Source: Geothrix terrae
GTDB taxonomy: Bacteria > Acidobacteriota > Holophagae > Holophagales > Holophagaceae
Reading direction: 5' to 3'
Length of the DNA stretch: 64,000 nt
Assembly: GCF_022808775.1 (NCBI RefSeq)
Contig: NZ_JAKZLA010000004.1
Coordinates: forward strand, 62,001 to 126,000
Part shown: one piece after another, positions 10,546 to 19,686 of the stretch
How the letters are laid out: every line of letters begins with the position of its first letter
How positions within the stretch are numbered: the first letter of the stretch is position 1
The notes under the pieces: model-generated
Databases searched by the model: none
Told to the model about the DNA's origin: nothing
What the model saw: only the letters and a program-made list of their open reading frames with translations
Position numbers and translations under genes: made by a program

Positions 10546-10833
10546 ATGCCGCCCATCCTCACCATCTGTGCCGATTGCGAACGCCAGGCCCTCCGCAGTC
10601 CCCGGCGCGGCAAGGCCATGACCGAGGCCCTGACCTGCCTCACCCAGATGCTCCTCGGCCGCAAGCGGCTTCAGGGGCTCCAGATCGTCCGGGAATCCTG
10701 CCTGCAGAACTGCCCCTTCGGGCGGATCTGCGTCGCCCTCAGCCAGGGTGACCAGGAAATACGGCATCACCTCTCGCCGGAGGAGGACCTCAAGGCCGTG
10801 GCGGCGAAGCTCGCAGGCACCGCTCGCACTTGA
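10546..10833 (+). CDS. Small Cys-rich putative metal-binding protein (DUF1636/thioredoxin-like ferredoxin type)
   Basis: A 95-residue protein with a CADC motif at 8-11, a Cys near 30 (LTCLTQ), and ESCLQNCPFGRIC near 55-65. This spacing (CxxC, CxxxCP) resembles thioredoxin-like [2Fe-2S] or DUF1636 metal-binding proteins, whose function is not settled. It is short but starts just after a TAGATT -10-like hexamer (10531-10536) and is read by an open frame with consistent codon use. The stop lies 6 nt from the end of the convergent kinase gene. Confidence 0.6.
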   Translation: MPPILTICADCERQALRSPRRGKAMTEALTCLTQMLLGRKRLQGLQIVRESCLQNCPFGRICVALSQGDQEIRHHLSPEEDLKAVAAKLAGTART

Positions 10834-10839
10834 CCCGCG

Positions 10840-13644
10840 CTAGCGGGCCTCCGCCAGGAAGGTGGTCCGTGCGGCCTCGAGTTCGGCCCGGATCTCCGGA
10901 GCCTGACGGCTGGGATCCTCGGTCGCACGCACCAGCTCGGCCAGGGCCGCCTCGCGCTGGCCCGACCGGGCCGCCAGCCAGGCCTTGGCCCGGTGGACGT
11001 AGGGCGAGTCCGCGGACCCGGCCGGAATGGCGAGGAGCCACTTCCCGGCTTCCTTCAGATCGGGCCGGGGCTTGCGGACCAGGCATTCCGCGGCGGCCGC
11101 CTGGGCGTTCGCCCGGACATCCGGAGTCACCCCTTCCGGCAGGAGCTCGAGGACCTGCCGGTAGCCAGCCAGGGCCGGGCCGAACCGCTGCTGGAGGCGA
11201 TCCAGCTCGGCTGCGTAGAACCGGCACTCGGCCTCGATGGTCCGCAGCCCCGAGGTCTCCGCAAGGTCGAGCGCGCGGCGGTGGAAGCCCGCGGAGCCGG
11301 GCAGGTCCCCCTTCATCTGGGCCAGGATGCCGAGGTTCCGCAGGCAGGTGATGCGGCCCACCCGATCGCCCACGGACTCCCGGGTCGCCAGGGCGGCGGT
11401 CAGCCGCGCTTCGGCCGCCGGCAGGTCCCGGGCCATGAGCGCGACCACTCCCAGGTTGTTCTGGGCGAGGGCCTCGCCCCACCGGTTCCTCAGCCCCTGC
11501 TGGAGGTTCAGGTTGCTCTGGTAGAGGGCTTCGGCGGTCCCGAGATCGCCCTGCTTCAGCGCGAGGTTGGCCAGGTTGTTCTGGGCCAGGGATTGGTACA
11601 CCTTGTCTCCGGTCTCCTGGCTGAGCTGGAGCGAGCGCTCGTAGAAATCCCGGGCCGCCTTGGACTTCCCCCGCTCGGCCGCGATCAGACCCAGGTGGTT
11701 GTAGGCGATGATCTCCCCATCCCGGTCGCCGATGGCCTGGGCCAGAGCCAGGGTGGCCTCCCGGAGCTTCTCGGATTCATCGAGCTGGCCGAGATCCTTG
11801 GCCAGGTAGGCCTTCAGGCCCAGGGTCCGCCCCTCGGCCCACCGGTCCCCGGTGGCCTTCGCGGACATGAGCGCCCAGTTGGCGACCGCGGGCGCCTGAT
11901 CCCGGCCGAGGCGGCGGAGGCAGGCGGCATAGGCCGACACGGCGCTGGAGAAGGCCGGGGCCTTCATGGCGGCGTCCTGGAGATAGGGCTCGCTGCCCTT
12001 GAAATCCCCCTTCAAGAACAAAGCCTTTCCCTGGGCATAGGCGGCAAAGGCTTGCGGTGGCACAGGCGTGTTCTGGATCGTGCTCGCCCGAAGTGGATCC
12101 ACCTTCCGAAGCAGGTCGTTGGCGGCGGGATCCACCAGCTCGTAGGGGGCGAACGAACCCTGGCGGGGGGCCCGCGCCGCCCCCGAGAAGCGGATGCGTC
12201 CCGATCCGTCCACCAGCTCGTAGGTCAGCACGTTCACCTGCCCGGCGGGGTCCCGGCCCAGGGTTCCCCGGAGGAACAGCTGGGCGCCCAGGGCGTTGGC
12301 GATCCGGGGCTGGCTGGCTGGATCCAGGGCCTCTGAGGCGGAGATGCGGAGGGTGGACAGCACCCGGGCCACGGATTCGGGCTCCACCACGTCCATGTGG
12401 GGCGAGCCTCGCAGGGCCGTCGACAGGAGCTCCGTCATGCCCACGCCCACCTGGGCGTCGAAGGCCGGATCCCCCGTGGCGTTGCGGATCGGCATGACCG
12501 CCATCCGTGGCGGGCGTCCCCTGCCCAGGTCCCCGATGATGCTGCGTCCGAACAGGTAGTAGCCGCCCCCCGCCACCACGGCGAGACCGATCGCAAGGCC
12601 GGCGGCCCACCTGGCGGCCGGATTCCCCGCCAGGTGGCGGCCGATGGCATCGGCCACCTGGCGGCTCGTCGGCCGCTTGGCCGCCTCCCGCAGGAGCATG
12701 GTCCGCAGCAGGGCCCCCAGCCATCGGGGCAACCCCCGGCCGCGCAGCGGCCTGAGGTCGCCCTGGATGGTGGCCACCATCCTCTCCCGGCCCTCGCCCG
12801 GAAACGGGTGATCCCCCAGCAGAAGCTCCCAGGCGACCACGCCCAGGGAGAACACGTCGCTCGGCGGACCGGCGCGCTTCCCGCGCATCTGCTCCGGAGA
12901 CGCGTAGGTGGGACTGCCCATGAACACGCCGGCTTCCGTCATCTCACCCCAGTCGGAAGGTGACGGAGAGGGAGGCGCCGCGCCCACGCTCGTCCGTTCC
13001 TCCCGGGTCGGGCCCGGGACAGCCGCCAGCGTCGGTCCGCCATCCTGTGGGTGGTTCAGGCCCGTGAGATTGAGGGCGTTCCCGGTCGGATCCTCCCCCT
13101 CGGCCGAGGTTGAATCCACGAGTCTGGCCAGACCGAAATCCAGGACCTTGACCTGGCCGTCGGCATCCACCATCACGTTGCTGGGTTTCAGGTCCCGGTG
13201 GATGATCCCCTTGGCGTGGGCTGCCTCCAGGGCGTAGGCGATGGCGCGCAGAATCAAGAGCTTGCGCCGGAGATCCAGCCCCTTCGCCAGCTCGGCCAGG
13301 GTCTTCCCCTCGATGAACTCCATGGCGATGTAGGCACTCCCGTCCGTCTCCACCCAGTCGTGCACCTGGCACACATTCCGGTGGTTGAGCTGGGCCAGCG
13401 CCTTGGCCTCCCGGCGGAACCTGGCCTTGGCCATGGCCTTCCCGTCCTCGCCCAGGTGGATCGCCTTGAGAGCGACCCTCCGCTCCAGCACGGGGTCCCA
13501 GGCCAGGTACACCGCCCCCATGCCCCCCCGCCCCAGGAGGGCCTGCACCTCGAAGCGGCCGATCCTGGACCCCGCAGGCAGGACGCCGGCCCCGGAAGGC
13601 CGCCGGGACTCCGGATCGGGAGGCGCTGGCGTCGCTGGCGGCAT
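10840..13644 (-). CDS. Membrane-anchored Ser/Thr protein kinase with TolB-like and TPR C-terminal regions
   Basis: A 934-residue Hanks-type kinase. The kinase domain (about 30-335) has the GRGGMGAV loop (38-45), catalytic Lys60, HRDLKPSN (149-156), DFG (169-171) and GSPTYASPE (243-251). Roughly 60 low-complexity residues are inserted between DFG and the SPE motif. One transmembrane helix (about 346-366) puts the C-terminus outside the cytoplasm. MAVMPIRNATGD (381 onward) resembles the TolB N-terminal-like domain found on adenylate cyclases and kinases. The last ~400 residues are TPRs (AYNHLGLIAAERG, AQNNLANLALKQGD, AQNNLGVVALM). ATG at 13644 follows AGGGAAG. It is third in an operon with a PH-like gene and a transketolase subunit. 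Confidence 0.9.
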   Translation of the reverse strand: MPPATPAPPDPESRRPSGAGVLPAGSRIGRFEVQALLGRGGMGAVYLAWDPVLERRVALKAIHLGEDGKAMAKARFRREAKALAQLNHRNVCQVHDWVETDGSAYIAMEFIEGKTLAELAKGLDLRRKLLILRAIAYALEAAHAKGIIHRDLKPSNVMVDADGQVKVLDFGLARLVDSTSAEGEDPTGNALNLTGLNHPQDGGPTLAAVPGPTREERTSVGAAPPSPSPSDWGEMTEAGVFMGSPTYASPEQMRGKRAGPPSDVFSLGVVAWELLLGDHPFPGEGRERMVATIQGDLRPLRGRGLPRWLGALLRTMLLREAAKRPTSRQVADAIGRHLAGNPAARWAAGLAIGLAVVAGGGYYLFGRSIIGDLGRGRPPRMAVMPIRNATGDPAFDAQVGVGMTELLSTALRGSPHMDVVEPESVARVLSTLRISASEALDPASQPRIANALGAQLFLRGTLGRDPAGQVNVLTYELVDGSGRIRFSGAARAPRQGSFAPYELVDPAANDLLRKVDPLRASTIQNTPVPPQAFAAYAQGKALFLKGDFKGSEPYLQDAAMKAPAFSSAVSAYAACLRRLGRDQAPAVANWALMSAKATGDRWAEGRTLGLKAYLAKDLGQLDESEKLREATLALAQAIGDRDGEIIAYNHLGLIAAERGKSKAARDFYERSLQLSQETGDKVYQSLAQNNLANLALKQGDLGTAEALYQSNLNLQQGLRNRWGEALAQNNLGVVALMARDLPAAEARLTAALATRESVGDRVGRITCLRNLGILAQMKGDLPGSAGFHRRALDLAETSGLRTIEAECRFYAAELDRLQQRFGPALAGYRQVLELLPEGVTPDVRANAQAAAAECLVRKPRPDLKEAGKWLLAIPAGSADSPYVHRAKAWLAARSGQREAALAELVRATEDPSRQAPEIRAELEAARTTFLAEAR

Positions 13645-13655
13645 GATCTTCCCTG

Positions 13656-13958
13656 TTAGCGCATGCCCCGGCTCTGCGCGGCCTCGATGAGCTCCTTGAT
13701 GCGGCGGGCGTCGGCCTTGGTGTGGCCGTGGCTGGTCAGCGGGTCGCTGCCGCCGGTGCTCTCGACGGTGATGTCGGACCAAAGCAGGCCGGTCTCGATG
13801 CGGACGCTGGCCACCTTGGAGAGGTGGATGCTGATCTCGTTCACCGTGAACCAGGACCGCTTGCGGCGGATCACGGCGGTATCTGTCACCTCGATCACGG
13901 TGGTGAACAGGTGGTTGCCCTGGGTCCAGCGGCTGGCCTGGAAGGTCTCGGTGGACAT
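13656..13958 (-). CDS. Small PH-like (bacterial pleckstrin homology type) protein
   Basis: A 100-residue protein with no signal or membrane segment. The pattern of short beta strands (HLFTTVIEVTDTAVIRR, SWFTVNEISIHLSKVASVRIE, SDITVES) followed by a C-terminal helix (DARRIKELIEAAQ) fits a bacterial PH-type domain of about 100 residues. The assignment rests on fold pattern only. It overlaps the transketolase gene by 1 nt (TGATG) and ends 11 nt before the kinase gene, so the three are co-transcribed and probably translationally coupled. Confidence 0.65.
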   Translation of the reverse strand: MSTETFQASRWTQGNHLFTTVIEVTDTAVIRRKRSWFTVNEISIHLSKVASVRIETGLLWSDITVESTGGSDPLTSHGHTKADARRIKELIEAAQSRGMR

Positions 13959-14926
13959 CAGAGCGCCGCCTTCGCCGCGGCGGCCACGGCCTGGGGCGTG
14001 ATGCCGTAGGCCTCCAGCAGCTTCTCGGGCTTGCCGCTCTGGCCGAACTGGTCCTGCACGCCCACGCGCCGCACCGGCATGGGATGGGCTTCGGACAGGA
14101 TCTCCGCCACCACGCCGCCCAGGCCGCCGTGGGCCTGATGCTCCTCGCAGGTGACGACGGCCCGGTGGGCCTTCGCCAGCCTCACCAGCGTCTCGCGGTC
14201 GAAGGGTTTGATCGTGGGGCAGTGCAGCACCGTGGCCTCGATGCCCTCGGCGGCCAGCAGGTCCGCCGCCGCGAGGCAGAGGGAGGTGCCCAGGCCGCAG
14301 CCCACCAGCAGCACGTCCGTGCCGGGGCGCATCATCACGGCCTTGCCGATCTGGAAGCGGTAGTCCTCGGCATGGATGCGGGGGAACTTGTCGCGGGTGA
14401 GGCGGACGTAGACGGGCCCCTGGTGGGCGTAGGCGGCGCGGATGGCCTGCTTCGTCTCGATGCCGTCGGCGGGCGAGATCACGGTCATGCCCGGGATCAT
14501 CCGCATGAGGGCCAGGTCCTCCAGGCACTGGTGGGTGCCGCCGTCCTCGCCCACGGTGAGGCCGGCGTGGGTGGCCACGATCTTCACGTTCTGGTGGCCC
14601 ACGCCCACGGCCTGGCGGACGAACTCGTAAGCGCGGCCCGTGGCGAACATGGCGAAGGTGCTCACGAAGGGCACCACGCCCGTGGTGCTGGCCCCCGCGG
14701 CGGCGGCCACCATGCCCTGCTCGGCGGCGCCCATGTTGAAGAAGCGCTCCGGGAAGGCCTTGGCGAACTTGCTGGTGCGGGTGGAGCCGGCCAGATCCGC
14801 GTCGAACACCACGAGGTTGGCGCCTTCGTTCCCCAGCTCCACCAGGGTGTCCCCATAGGCGTCCCGCAGGCTGTCCATCACCACGCCCGCCTTGCCGCCC
14901 ACACCCGCCGTCTCCATGCCCGCCAT
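13958..14926 (-). CDS. Transketolase C-terminal subunit (split transketolase)
   Basis: A 322-residue protein matching the pyrimidine-binding plus C-terminal domains of transketolase; it needs an N-terminal partner subunit to bind ThDP fully and transfer two-carbon units in the pentose phosphate pathway. Signatures are FNMGAAEQGMVAAAAGAS (the catalytic Glu region), THAGLTVGEDGGTHQCLEDLALMR and YVRLTRDKFP. I chose ATG at 14926 because GGGAG lies upstream; ATG at 14950 has no RBS. The usual N-terminal half gene is not next to it and not elsewhere in the window. It is the first gene of the operon with the PH-like protein and the kinase. Confidence 0.9.
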   Translation of the reverse strand: MAGMETAGVGGKAGVVMDSLRDAYGDTLVELGNEGANLVVFDADLAGSTRTSKFAKAFPERFFNMGAAEQGMVAAAAGASTTGVVPFVSTFAMFATGRAYEFVRQAVGVGHQNVKIVATHAGLTVGEDGGTHQCLEDLALMRMIPGMTVISPADGIETKQAIRAAYAHQGPVYVRLTRDKFPRIHAEDYRFQIGKAVMMRPGTDVLLVGCGLGTSLCLAAADLLAAEGIEATVLHCPTIKPFDRETLVRLAKAHRAVVTCEEHQAHGGLGGVVAEILSEAHPMPVRRVGVQDQFGQSGKPEKLLEAYGITPQAVAAAAKAAL

Positions 14927-15050
14927 GCCTGCTCCCGTCGAAGGATCCATTCTACGCGAGCGGACCGGAGCACGTCTCCGCGGGGCGGCCGGAGCAGGCA
15001 GGTCGCCGGTGGACCCGCTGGTTTTGCCCAGAAGGCTTTAGGCTGGGGGC

Positions 15051-15962
15051 ATGGTCGCATTCTCGTCCCGGGCCTCGACCTGGATCCTGGCTGCCCTGCT
15101 CGGGCTGGTGGCCGTGCGCCTCGCCGTCCTGCTGGCCCGATGGCGCCGCGGCGCCCTCCCCGGCACGCGCCTGCTGCTTCCGGCCGTGGTGCTGGCCGAG
15201 GGGCTGGGCCTCCTGCTGTCCGGCGGCACGAGCTGGGTGCTGCGGCTCCGCCTGGGGACAGCCCTGGCCCTCGAGCTCCTCCTGGCCGCTCTGGCCATGC
15301 GCGCCTGGCGGCAGGCAGTCGCCCTCCCCGGCGTCTGGCCCGAGACCCGGATCGCCGCCGCCTTCGAGGCCTTCGTGCCCCCGCGGGCCGCCCGGCTCAT
15401 GGCCCTGGAGCTGGTGATGCTGGCCGGCGCCCTCCGCTTCCTGCTGGGCGGCTTCCGCGATCCCGCCCCCGTAGGGTTCAGCCACTACCGGGAATCCGCC
15501 CTCCGGAGCCTCCTCCCGGCCCTGCCCCTCCTGCTCCCCGGCGACGTCCTGCTGCTTCACGCCCTCTCCCCCCACCTTGCGCCCGGCCTGCGCTGGGTGC
15601 TCCACGCCTCCACGGCCTACGCGGTGCTCTGGCTCTTCGGCCTCTACGCCTCAATCAAGGCCCGCCCCCACCAGGTCCAGGATGGCGAGGTCCGCCTCCA
15701 CCAGGGCCTGGTGAAGTCCGTGGCCTTCCCGGCGGCCTCGGTGCGGTCCGTGGCGCCCCTGCCGGACTTCGACGACGACTGGGCCCGCCACGCCCACCTC
15801 CAGGGCGTGGCGAGGCTCGTCGCCACGGGGGCCCCTCAGCTGGAGCTGGCCCTGGCGGCCCCCGTCCGCGTGGACGGGATGCTGGGCCCCGGCCGGCCCA
15901 CGCAGCGGCTGCTGGTCTCCGTGGACGACCCGGCGGCGTTCCGCACGGCGCTGGGGTGCTGA
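15051..15962 (+). CDS. Hypothetical integral membrane protein
   Basis: A 303-residue protein with about six hydrophobic helices (around 10-30, 42-58, 68-88, 115-135, 155-175, 185-205) and a C-terminal soluble domain of about 90 residues with beta-type character (DGEVRLHQGLVKSVAFPAA...). The architecture of membrane helices plus a small beta-domain resembles many bacterial PH-domain membrane proteins; no specific family is recognised. It divergently neighbours the transketolase operon and its stop overlaps the hrpB start by 1 nt (TGATG), so the two form one transcription unit. Confidence 0.6.
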   Translation: MVAFSSRASTWILAALLGLVAVRLAVLLARWRRGALPGTRLLLPAVVLAEGLGLLLSGGTSWVLRLRLGTALALELLLAALAMRAWRQAVALPGVWPETRIAAAFEAFVPPRAARLMALELVMLAGALRFLLGGFRDPAPVGFSHYRESALRSLLPALPLLLPGDVLLLHALSPHLAPGLRWVLHASTAYAVLWLFGLYASIKARPHQVQDGEVRLHQGLVKSVAFPAASVRSVAPLPDFDDDWARHAHLQGVARLVATGAPQLELALAAPVRVDGMLGPGRPTQRLLVSVDDPAAFRTALGC

Positions 15963-18448
15963 TGCGCACGTCCCTTCCCATCGACCCCCTGCTGCCCCGG
16001 ATCGTCGCCAGCCTGCAGGGAAACCCGAACCTGGTGCTCCAGGCGGATCCAGGCGCGGGCAAGACCACGCGGGTGCCCCCGGCGCTGATGGAGGCGGGCC
16101 TGCTGGATGGCGGGGAAGGCAGGAACGGAGGCGAGTGCTGGATCCTCGAGCCCCGGCGCCTGGCCGCCCGCCTGGCCGCCACCCGCGTGGCGGACGAGCT
16201 GGGCGAGGCGCTGGGCGAGCGGGCGGGCTACGCCGTGCGCTTCGAGCAGAAGGTCTCCAAGGCCACCCGCCTGCGCTTCGTCACGGAGGGTCTGCTGCTG
16301 CGGCGCCTGCACGGCGATCCACAGCTGCGGGGCATCGCCGCCGTGGTGCTGGACGAGTTCCACGAGCGCCACCTGCACACGGACCTGGCCATCACGCTGC
16401 TGCGGCGCCTCCAGCGCGCCTCGCGGCCGGACCTGAAGCTGCTGGTCATGTCCGCCACCCTGGACCCCGGTCCCGTGGCGGCCTACCTGGACGCGCCCGT
16501 GCTGCGGAGCGAGGGCCGGGCCTTCCCCGTGGACACCACATTCCTGTCCCGCCCCGACGACCGGCCCATCGAGCAGCAGGTCGCCGACGCCCTGGACCGC
16601 CTCTACGGCGAAGGACTGAAGGGCCACACGCTGGTCTTCCTGCCCGGCGCGGCGGAGATCCGGGCCTGCCTGAGGGGCTGTGAGGCCGTGGCAGTCCGGC
16701 GGGGCCTGAGCCTGCGGCCCCTGCACGGCGAGCTGTCGCCGGAGGCCCAGAGCCACGCTCTGGAGGTGACCGATACGCCCAAGGTCATCCTCAGCACCAA
16801 CGTGGCGGAGAGCTCCGTGACGCTGGATGGCATCGGCGCCGTGGTGGATTCCGGCCTGGGCCGCGAGGCCTCGCACTCGCCCTGGTCCGGCCTCTCGGGC
16901 CTGCGCACGGTGCGCATCAGCCAGGCGCGCTGCGTCCAGCGCACGGGTCGCGCCGGGCGCACGGGACCGGGCCGCTGCCTGCGCCTCTACCCGGAGGCCG
17001 ACTTTCAGGCCCGCCCCGCCTTCGACACGCCGGAGCTGCAGCGGGCCGACCTCGCCGAGCCCATCCTCGCCCTGCACGGCATGGGCATCACACGGCTTTC
17101 CGATCTCCACTGGTTCGAGGCCCCACCCGAGGCCGCCGTGGCCGCCGCCGAGGGCCTGCTCGCGCGCCTGGGCGCCCTGGCGGACGGTGCCCTCACGACC
17201 GTGGGCCGGCGCATGGCGGACCTGCCCCTGCACCCGCGCCTGGCGCGGCTGGCCGTGGCCGGAGAGGACCTGGGCATCCCGCGGCTGGCCCTCCGCGCCG
17301 CGGCCCTGCTCGAGACCGGCAGCCTGTCGGCCCGGCAGGGTTTGGATCGGGCACCTGTGAAGACGGGCCATGGCGCCGATTCGGACCTGCTGCTGCGGCT
17401 GGACCAGTTCGAGGAGGCCGAGGCCGCGGGCTTCGGCGCGGGCGCCTGCCGGGCCGCGGGGCTGGACGCCTCTGCCGTGCACCGCGCGAAGCGGGCCGTG
17501 CAGTCTCTCGCGCGCCTGCTGCCGGCCGCGCCGGAGCCCCCGGATGCCGAGCCGCGCCTGCTGAAGGCCCTCCTCGCCGCCTACCCGGACCGCGTGGGCC
17601 AGCTCTCCGCCAACGGCACCTGCGCCTTCGCGGGGGGCGGCGGGGCGAAGCTGGATCCCGCCAGCCGCGTGCGGCGCCCCGGCCTCATCCTGGCCCTGGA
17701 GGCCGAGGCCCAGAAGCAGGGCACGGGCGGACAGACGCTCATCCGCCTGGCCTCCCGCTGCGAGGCGGACTGGCTGCTGGACGCCTTCCCGGAACGGCTC
17801 GAGGACGTGGACGAGCTGCGGTTCAACGCTTCGGCCGGGCGCGTGGAGCGGCAGTCGGAGATCCGCTACGATGGCCTCCCCATCGACAGCAGCCGGGGCC
17901 CCGCGGATCCTGCGGATCCGCGCGTGGCGGCCATGCTGGCCGAGGCCCTGCGCGGCCGCCCCCTGGACGAAGCGCCCACGAGTTACCTGGCCCGCCTCTC
18001 CTTCCTGCGGAAGCACCGGCCGGACCTGGACCTGCCGGAGGATCTGCTGGGTCCCCTGCTGGCGGGCGCCTGCGCGGGCCGCACGACCCTGCGCGAGGTG
18101 CAGGACGTGAACTGGCCCGCGGCCCTTCGCCAGGCCTTCCCCTCCGAGGTTCTGCGTCTCCTCGACACCTGGGCCCCGGAGGCCATCCAGCTGCCCAAGG
18201 GCCGGCCCACGAAGGTCCACTACGAGAACGATCCGCCCTGGATCGCTTCGCGGCTCCAGGACTTCTGGGGCCTCAAGAAGACGCCCGCCGTGGCCGGCGG
18301 TGCCGTGCCCCTGGTGCTGCACCTCCTGGCGCCCAACATGCGCGCCGTGCAGGTCACCACCGACCTCGCCGGCTTCTGGCAGCGGGCTTACCAGGAGCTG
18401 CGGCCGGGACTGTCGCGGCGGTATCCCAAGCACCACTGGCCGGAGTGA
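15962..18448 (+). CDS. hrpB: ATP-dependent helicase HrpB
   Basis: An 828-residue DEAH-box (DExH) helicase, the usual HrpB length. Motif I is DPGAGKTT (29-36), followed by LEPRRLAARLAA (Ia), DEFHERHLHTDLA (131 onward, motif II with DEFH) and MSATLD (motif III). Motif V is STNVAESSVTLDGI and motif VI QRTGRAGRTGPG. The helicase-associated HA2 and HrpB C-terminal domain ends with the conserved LRPGLSRRYPKHHWPE. The cellular role of HrpB is poorly defined; related HrpA rescues collided ribosomes. ATG at 15962 overlaps the upstream membrane-protein stop. Confidence 0.93.
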   Translation: MRTSLPIDPLLPRIVASLQGNPNLVLQADPGAGKTTRVPPALMEAGLLDGGEGRNGGECWILEPRRLAARLAATRVADELGEALGERAGYAVRFEQKVSKATRLRFVTEGLLLRRLHGDPQLRGIAAVVLDEFHERHLHTDLAITLLRRLQRASRPDLKLLVMSATLDPGPVAAYLDAPVLRSEGRAFPVDTTFLSRPDDRPIEQQVADALDRLYGEGLKGHTLVFLPGAAEIRACLRGCEAVAVRRGLSLRPLHGELSPEAQSHALEVTDTPKVILSTNVAESSVTLDGIGAVVDSGLGREASHSPWSGLSGLRTVRISQARCVQRTGRAGRTGPGRCLRLYPEADFQARPAFDTPELQRADLAEPILALHGMGITRLSDLHWFEAPPEAAVAAAEGLLARLGALADGALTTVGRRMADLPLHPRLARLAVAGEDLGIPRLALRAAALLETGSLSARQGLDRAPVKTGHGADSDLLLRLDQFEEAEAAGFGAGACRAAGLDASAVHRAKRAVQSLARLLPAAPEPPDAEPRLLKALLAAYPDRVGQLSANGTCAFAGGGGAKLDPASRVRRPGLILALEAEAQKQGTGGQTLIRLASRCEADWLLDAFPERLEDVDELRFNASAGRVERQSEIRYDGLPIDSSRGPADPADPRVAAMLAEALRGRPLDEAPTSYLARLSFLRKHRPDLDLPEDLLGPLLAGACAGRTTLREVQDVNWPAALRQAFPSEVLRLLDTWAPEAIQLPKGRPTKVHYENDPPWIASRLQDFWGLKKTPAVAGGAVPLVLHLLAPNMRAVQVTTDLAGFWQRAYQELRPGLSRRYPKHHWPE

Positions 18449-18464
18449 GGCTCAGCCACGCAGC

Positions 18465-19133
18465 TCAGCCACGCAGCTCCGCCAGCAGCGCCCTCGCCCC
18501 GGCCTCCAGCAGGGTGCTGTCCAGGCCGGTGGCCAGGAGGGTGAAGCCGGCGGCGGCGTGGGGTCGCATTTCGGCGGCGGTCATGCGGAAGATGCCAAGG
18601 GGCATGGCGGCTTCGCGGCAGGCGCGGGCGATGCGATCCACCGCCTCCAGGAAGACGGGATGGCCGAACTCCTCGGAGATCCCCAGGCTGGCACTCAGGT
18701 CGTAGGGGCCCACGAAGACGGCGTCCACGCCAGGCACCCGGGCGATGGCGCCGATATCCGCCAGGGCTTCCCTGGACTCAGCCTGCACCACCACCAGGCC
18801 CCGGCCCCGGACGGCGCGCACGGCCGCCTCCGCCTGGGCCGAGCTGTCCACGTGGGGCACGATGAGGCCCTCGGCGCCGACGGCGGCCGCGTCCGCGAGG
18901 ACCTCCGGATCCAGCGAAGGCACCCGCAACAGGCAGGGCACGGCGCCCTTCAGGGCCGCCAGGGTGCGGGAGGTTTCCGCCGGCCCGAAACCCCCATGCT
19001 CGCCGTCGAGAAACAGCCAGTCGAAGCCCTGTCGGGCCAGGGCCGCGGCCACCTCCGGCCGGGGGATCTGCACCAGGGTCCCCAGCAGTGGTTCGCCGGC
19101 GCGCAGGCGGTCGGGGAAGGGGGTCGGGGACAT
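18465..19133 (-). CDS. HpcH/HpaI aldolase/citrate lyase family protein
   Basis: A 222-residue (beta/alpha)8 class-II aldolase of the HpaI type that cleaves 4-hydroxy-2-oxo acids to pyruvate or glyoxylate-like products plus an aldehyde, using a divalent metal. GTLVQIPRPEVAAAL, FLFLDGEHGGF-like (FDWLFLDGEHGG), the QAESREALADIGAIARVPGVDAVFVGPYDLSASLG region (metal-binding Glu and Asp, split here into two motifs) and ATGLDSTLL are visible. ATG at 19133 follows GGAGG. It is slightly shorter than HpaI (about 260), more like the small 2-dehydro-3-deoxyglucarate aldolase subgroup. No aromatic degradation genes are nearby. Confidence 0.82.
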   Translation of the reverse strand: MSPTPFPDRLRAGEPLLGTLVQIPRPEVAAALARQGFDWLFLDGEHGGFGPAETSRTLAALKGAVPCLLRVPSLDPEVLADAAAVGAEGLIVPHVDSSAQAEAAVRAVRGRGLVVVQAESREALADIGAIARVPGVDAVFVGPYDLSASLGISEEFGHPVFLEAVDRIARACREAAMPLGIFRMTAAEMRPHAAAGFTLLATGLDSTLLEAGARALLAELRG

Positions 19134-19200
19134 GGGCACCTCCACATCCAAGATTGGACCAGATCGGATCCGGATGAGCCGGTTTGGTAACCTGGAACCC

Positions 19201-19686
19201 ATGCTGACCTTCCGCCCCATCCAGCCCCAGGACGACGCCGCCGTGGCCGCCATCATCCGCGCGGTAATGCCGGAATTCGGAGCGGACGGCCCAGGCTTCG
19301 CCCTCCACGATCCCGAGGTGGACCACATGAGCCGGGCCTATGCCGCCCCCGGCGCGGCCTACTTCGTGGTGGTGGACGAGGACGGAACGCTGGTCGGCGG
19401 CGGCGGCATCGCGGCCCTGGAGGGCGGCGAGCCGGGCGTCTGCGAGTTGCGCAAGATGTATTTCCTGCCCCGGGCCCGGGGGAAGGGTACGGGCGAGGCC
19501 CTGCTGCGCCACTGCCTGGCCGTGGCGAAGGACCTGGGCTACCGCACCTGCTACCTGGAGACCCTCACGGGCATGGACCAGGCCATGAAGCTCTACGGCA
19601 AGCTGGGCTTCCAGCCCCTGTGCGCCCCCCTGGGCCGCACCGGCCACGGCGGCTGCGACCGCTGGTACGCGCGGGAGCTCGCATGA
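19201..19686 (+). CDS. GNAT family N-acetyltransferase
   Basis: A 161-residue acetyl-CoA-dependent acyltransferase. The acetyl-CoA-binding motif A is visible as LRKMYFLPRARGKGTGEALL (R/Q-x-x-G-x-G/A), followed by LGYRTCYLET and the C-terminal MKLYGKLGFQPL motif B. The substrate cannot be inferred from sequence. Its stop overlaps the AcpS start by 4 nt (ATGA), so the pair is coupled. Confidence 0.85.
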   Translation: MLTFRPIQPQDDAAVAAIIRAVMPEFGADGPGFALHDPEVDHMSRAYAAPGAAYFVVVDEDGTLVGGGGIAALEGGEPGVCELRKMYFLPRARGKGTGEALLRHCLAVAKDLGYRTCYLETLTGMDQAMKLYGKLGFQPLCAPLGRTGHGGCDRWYARELA

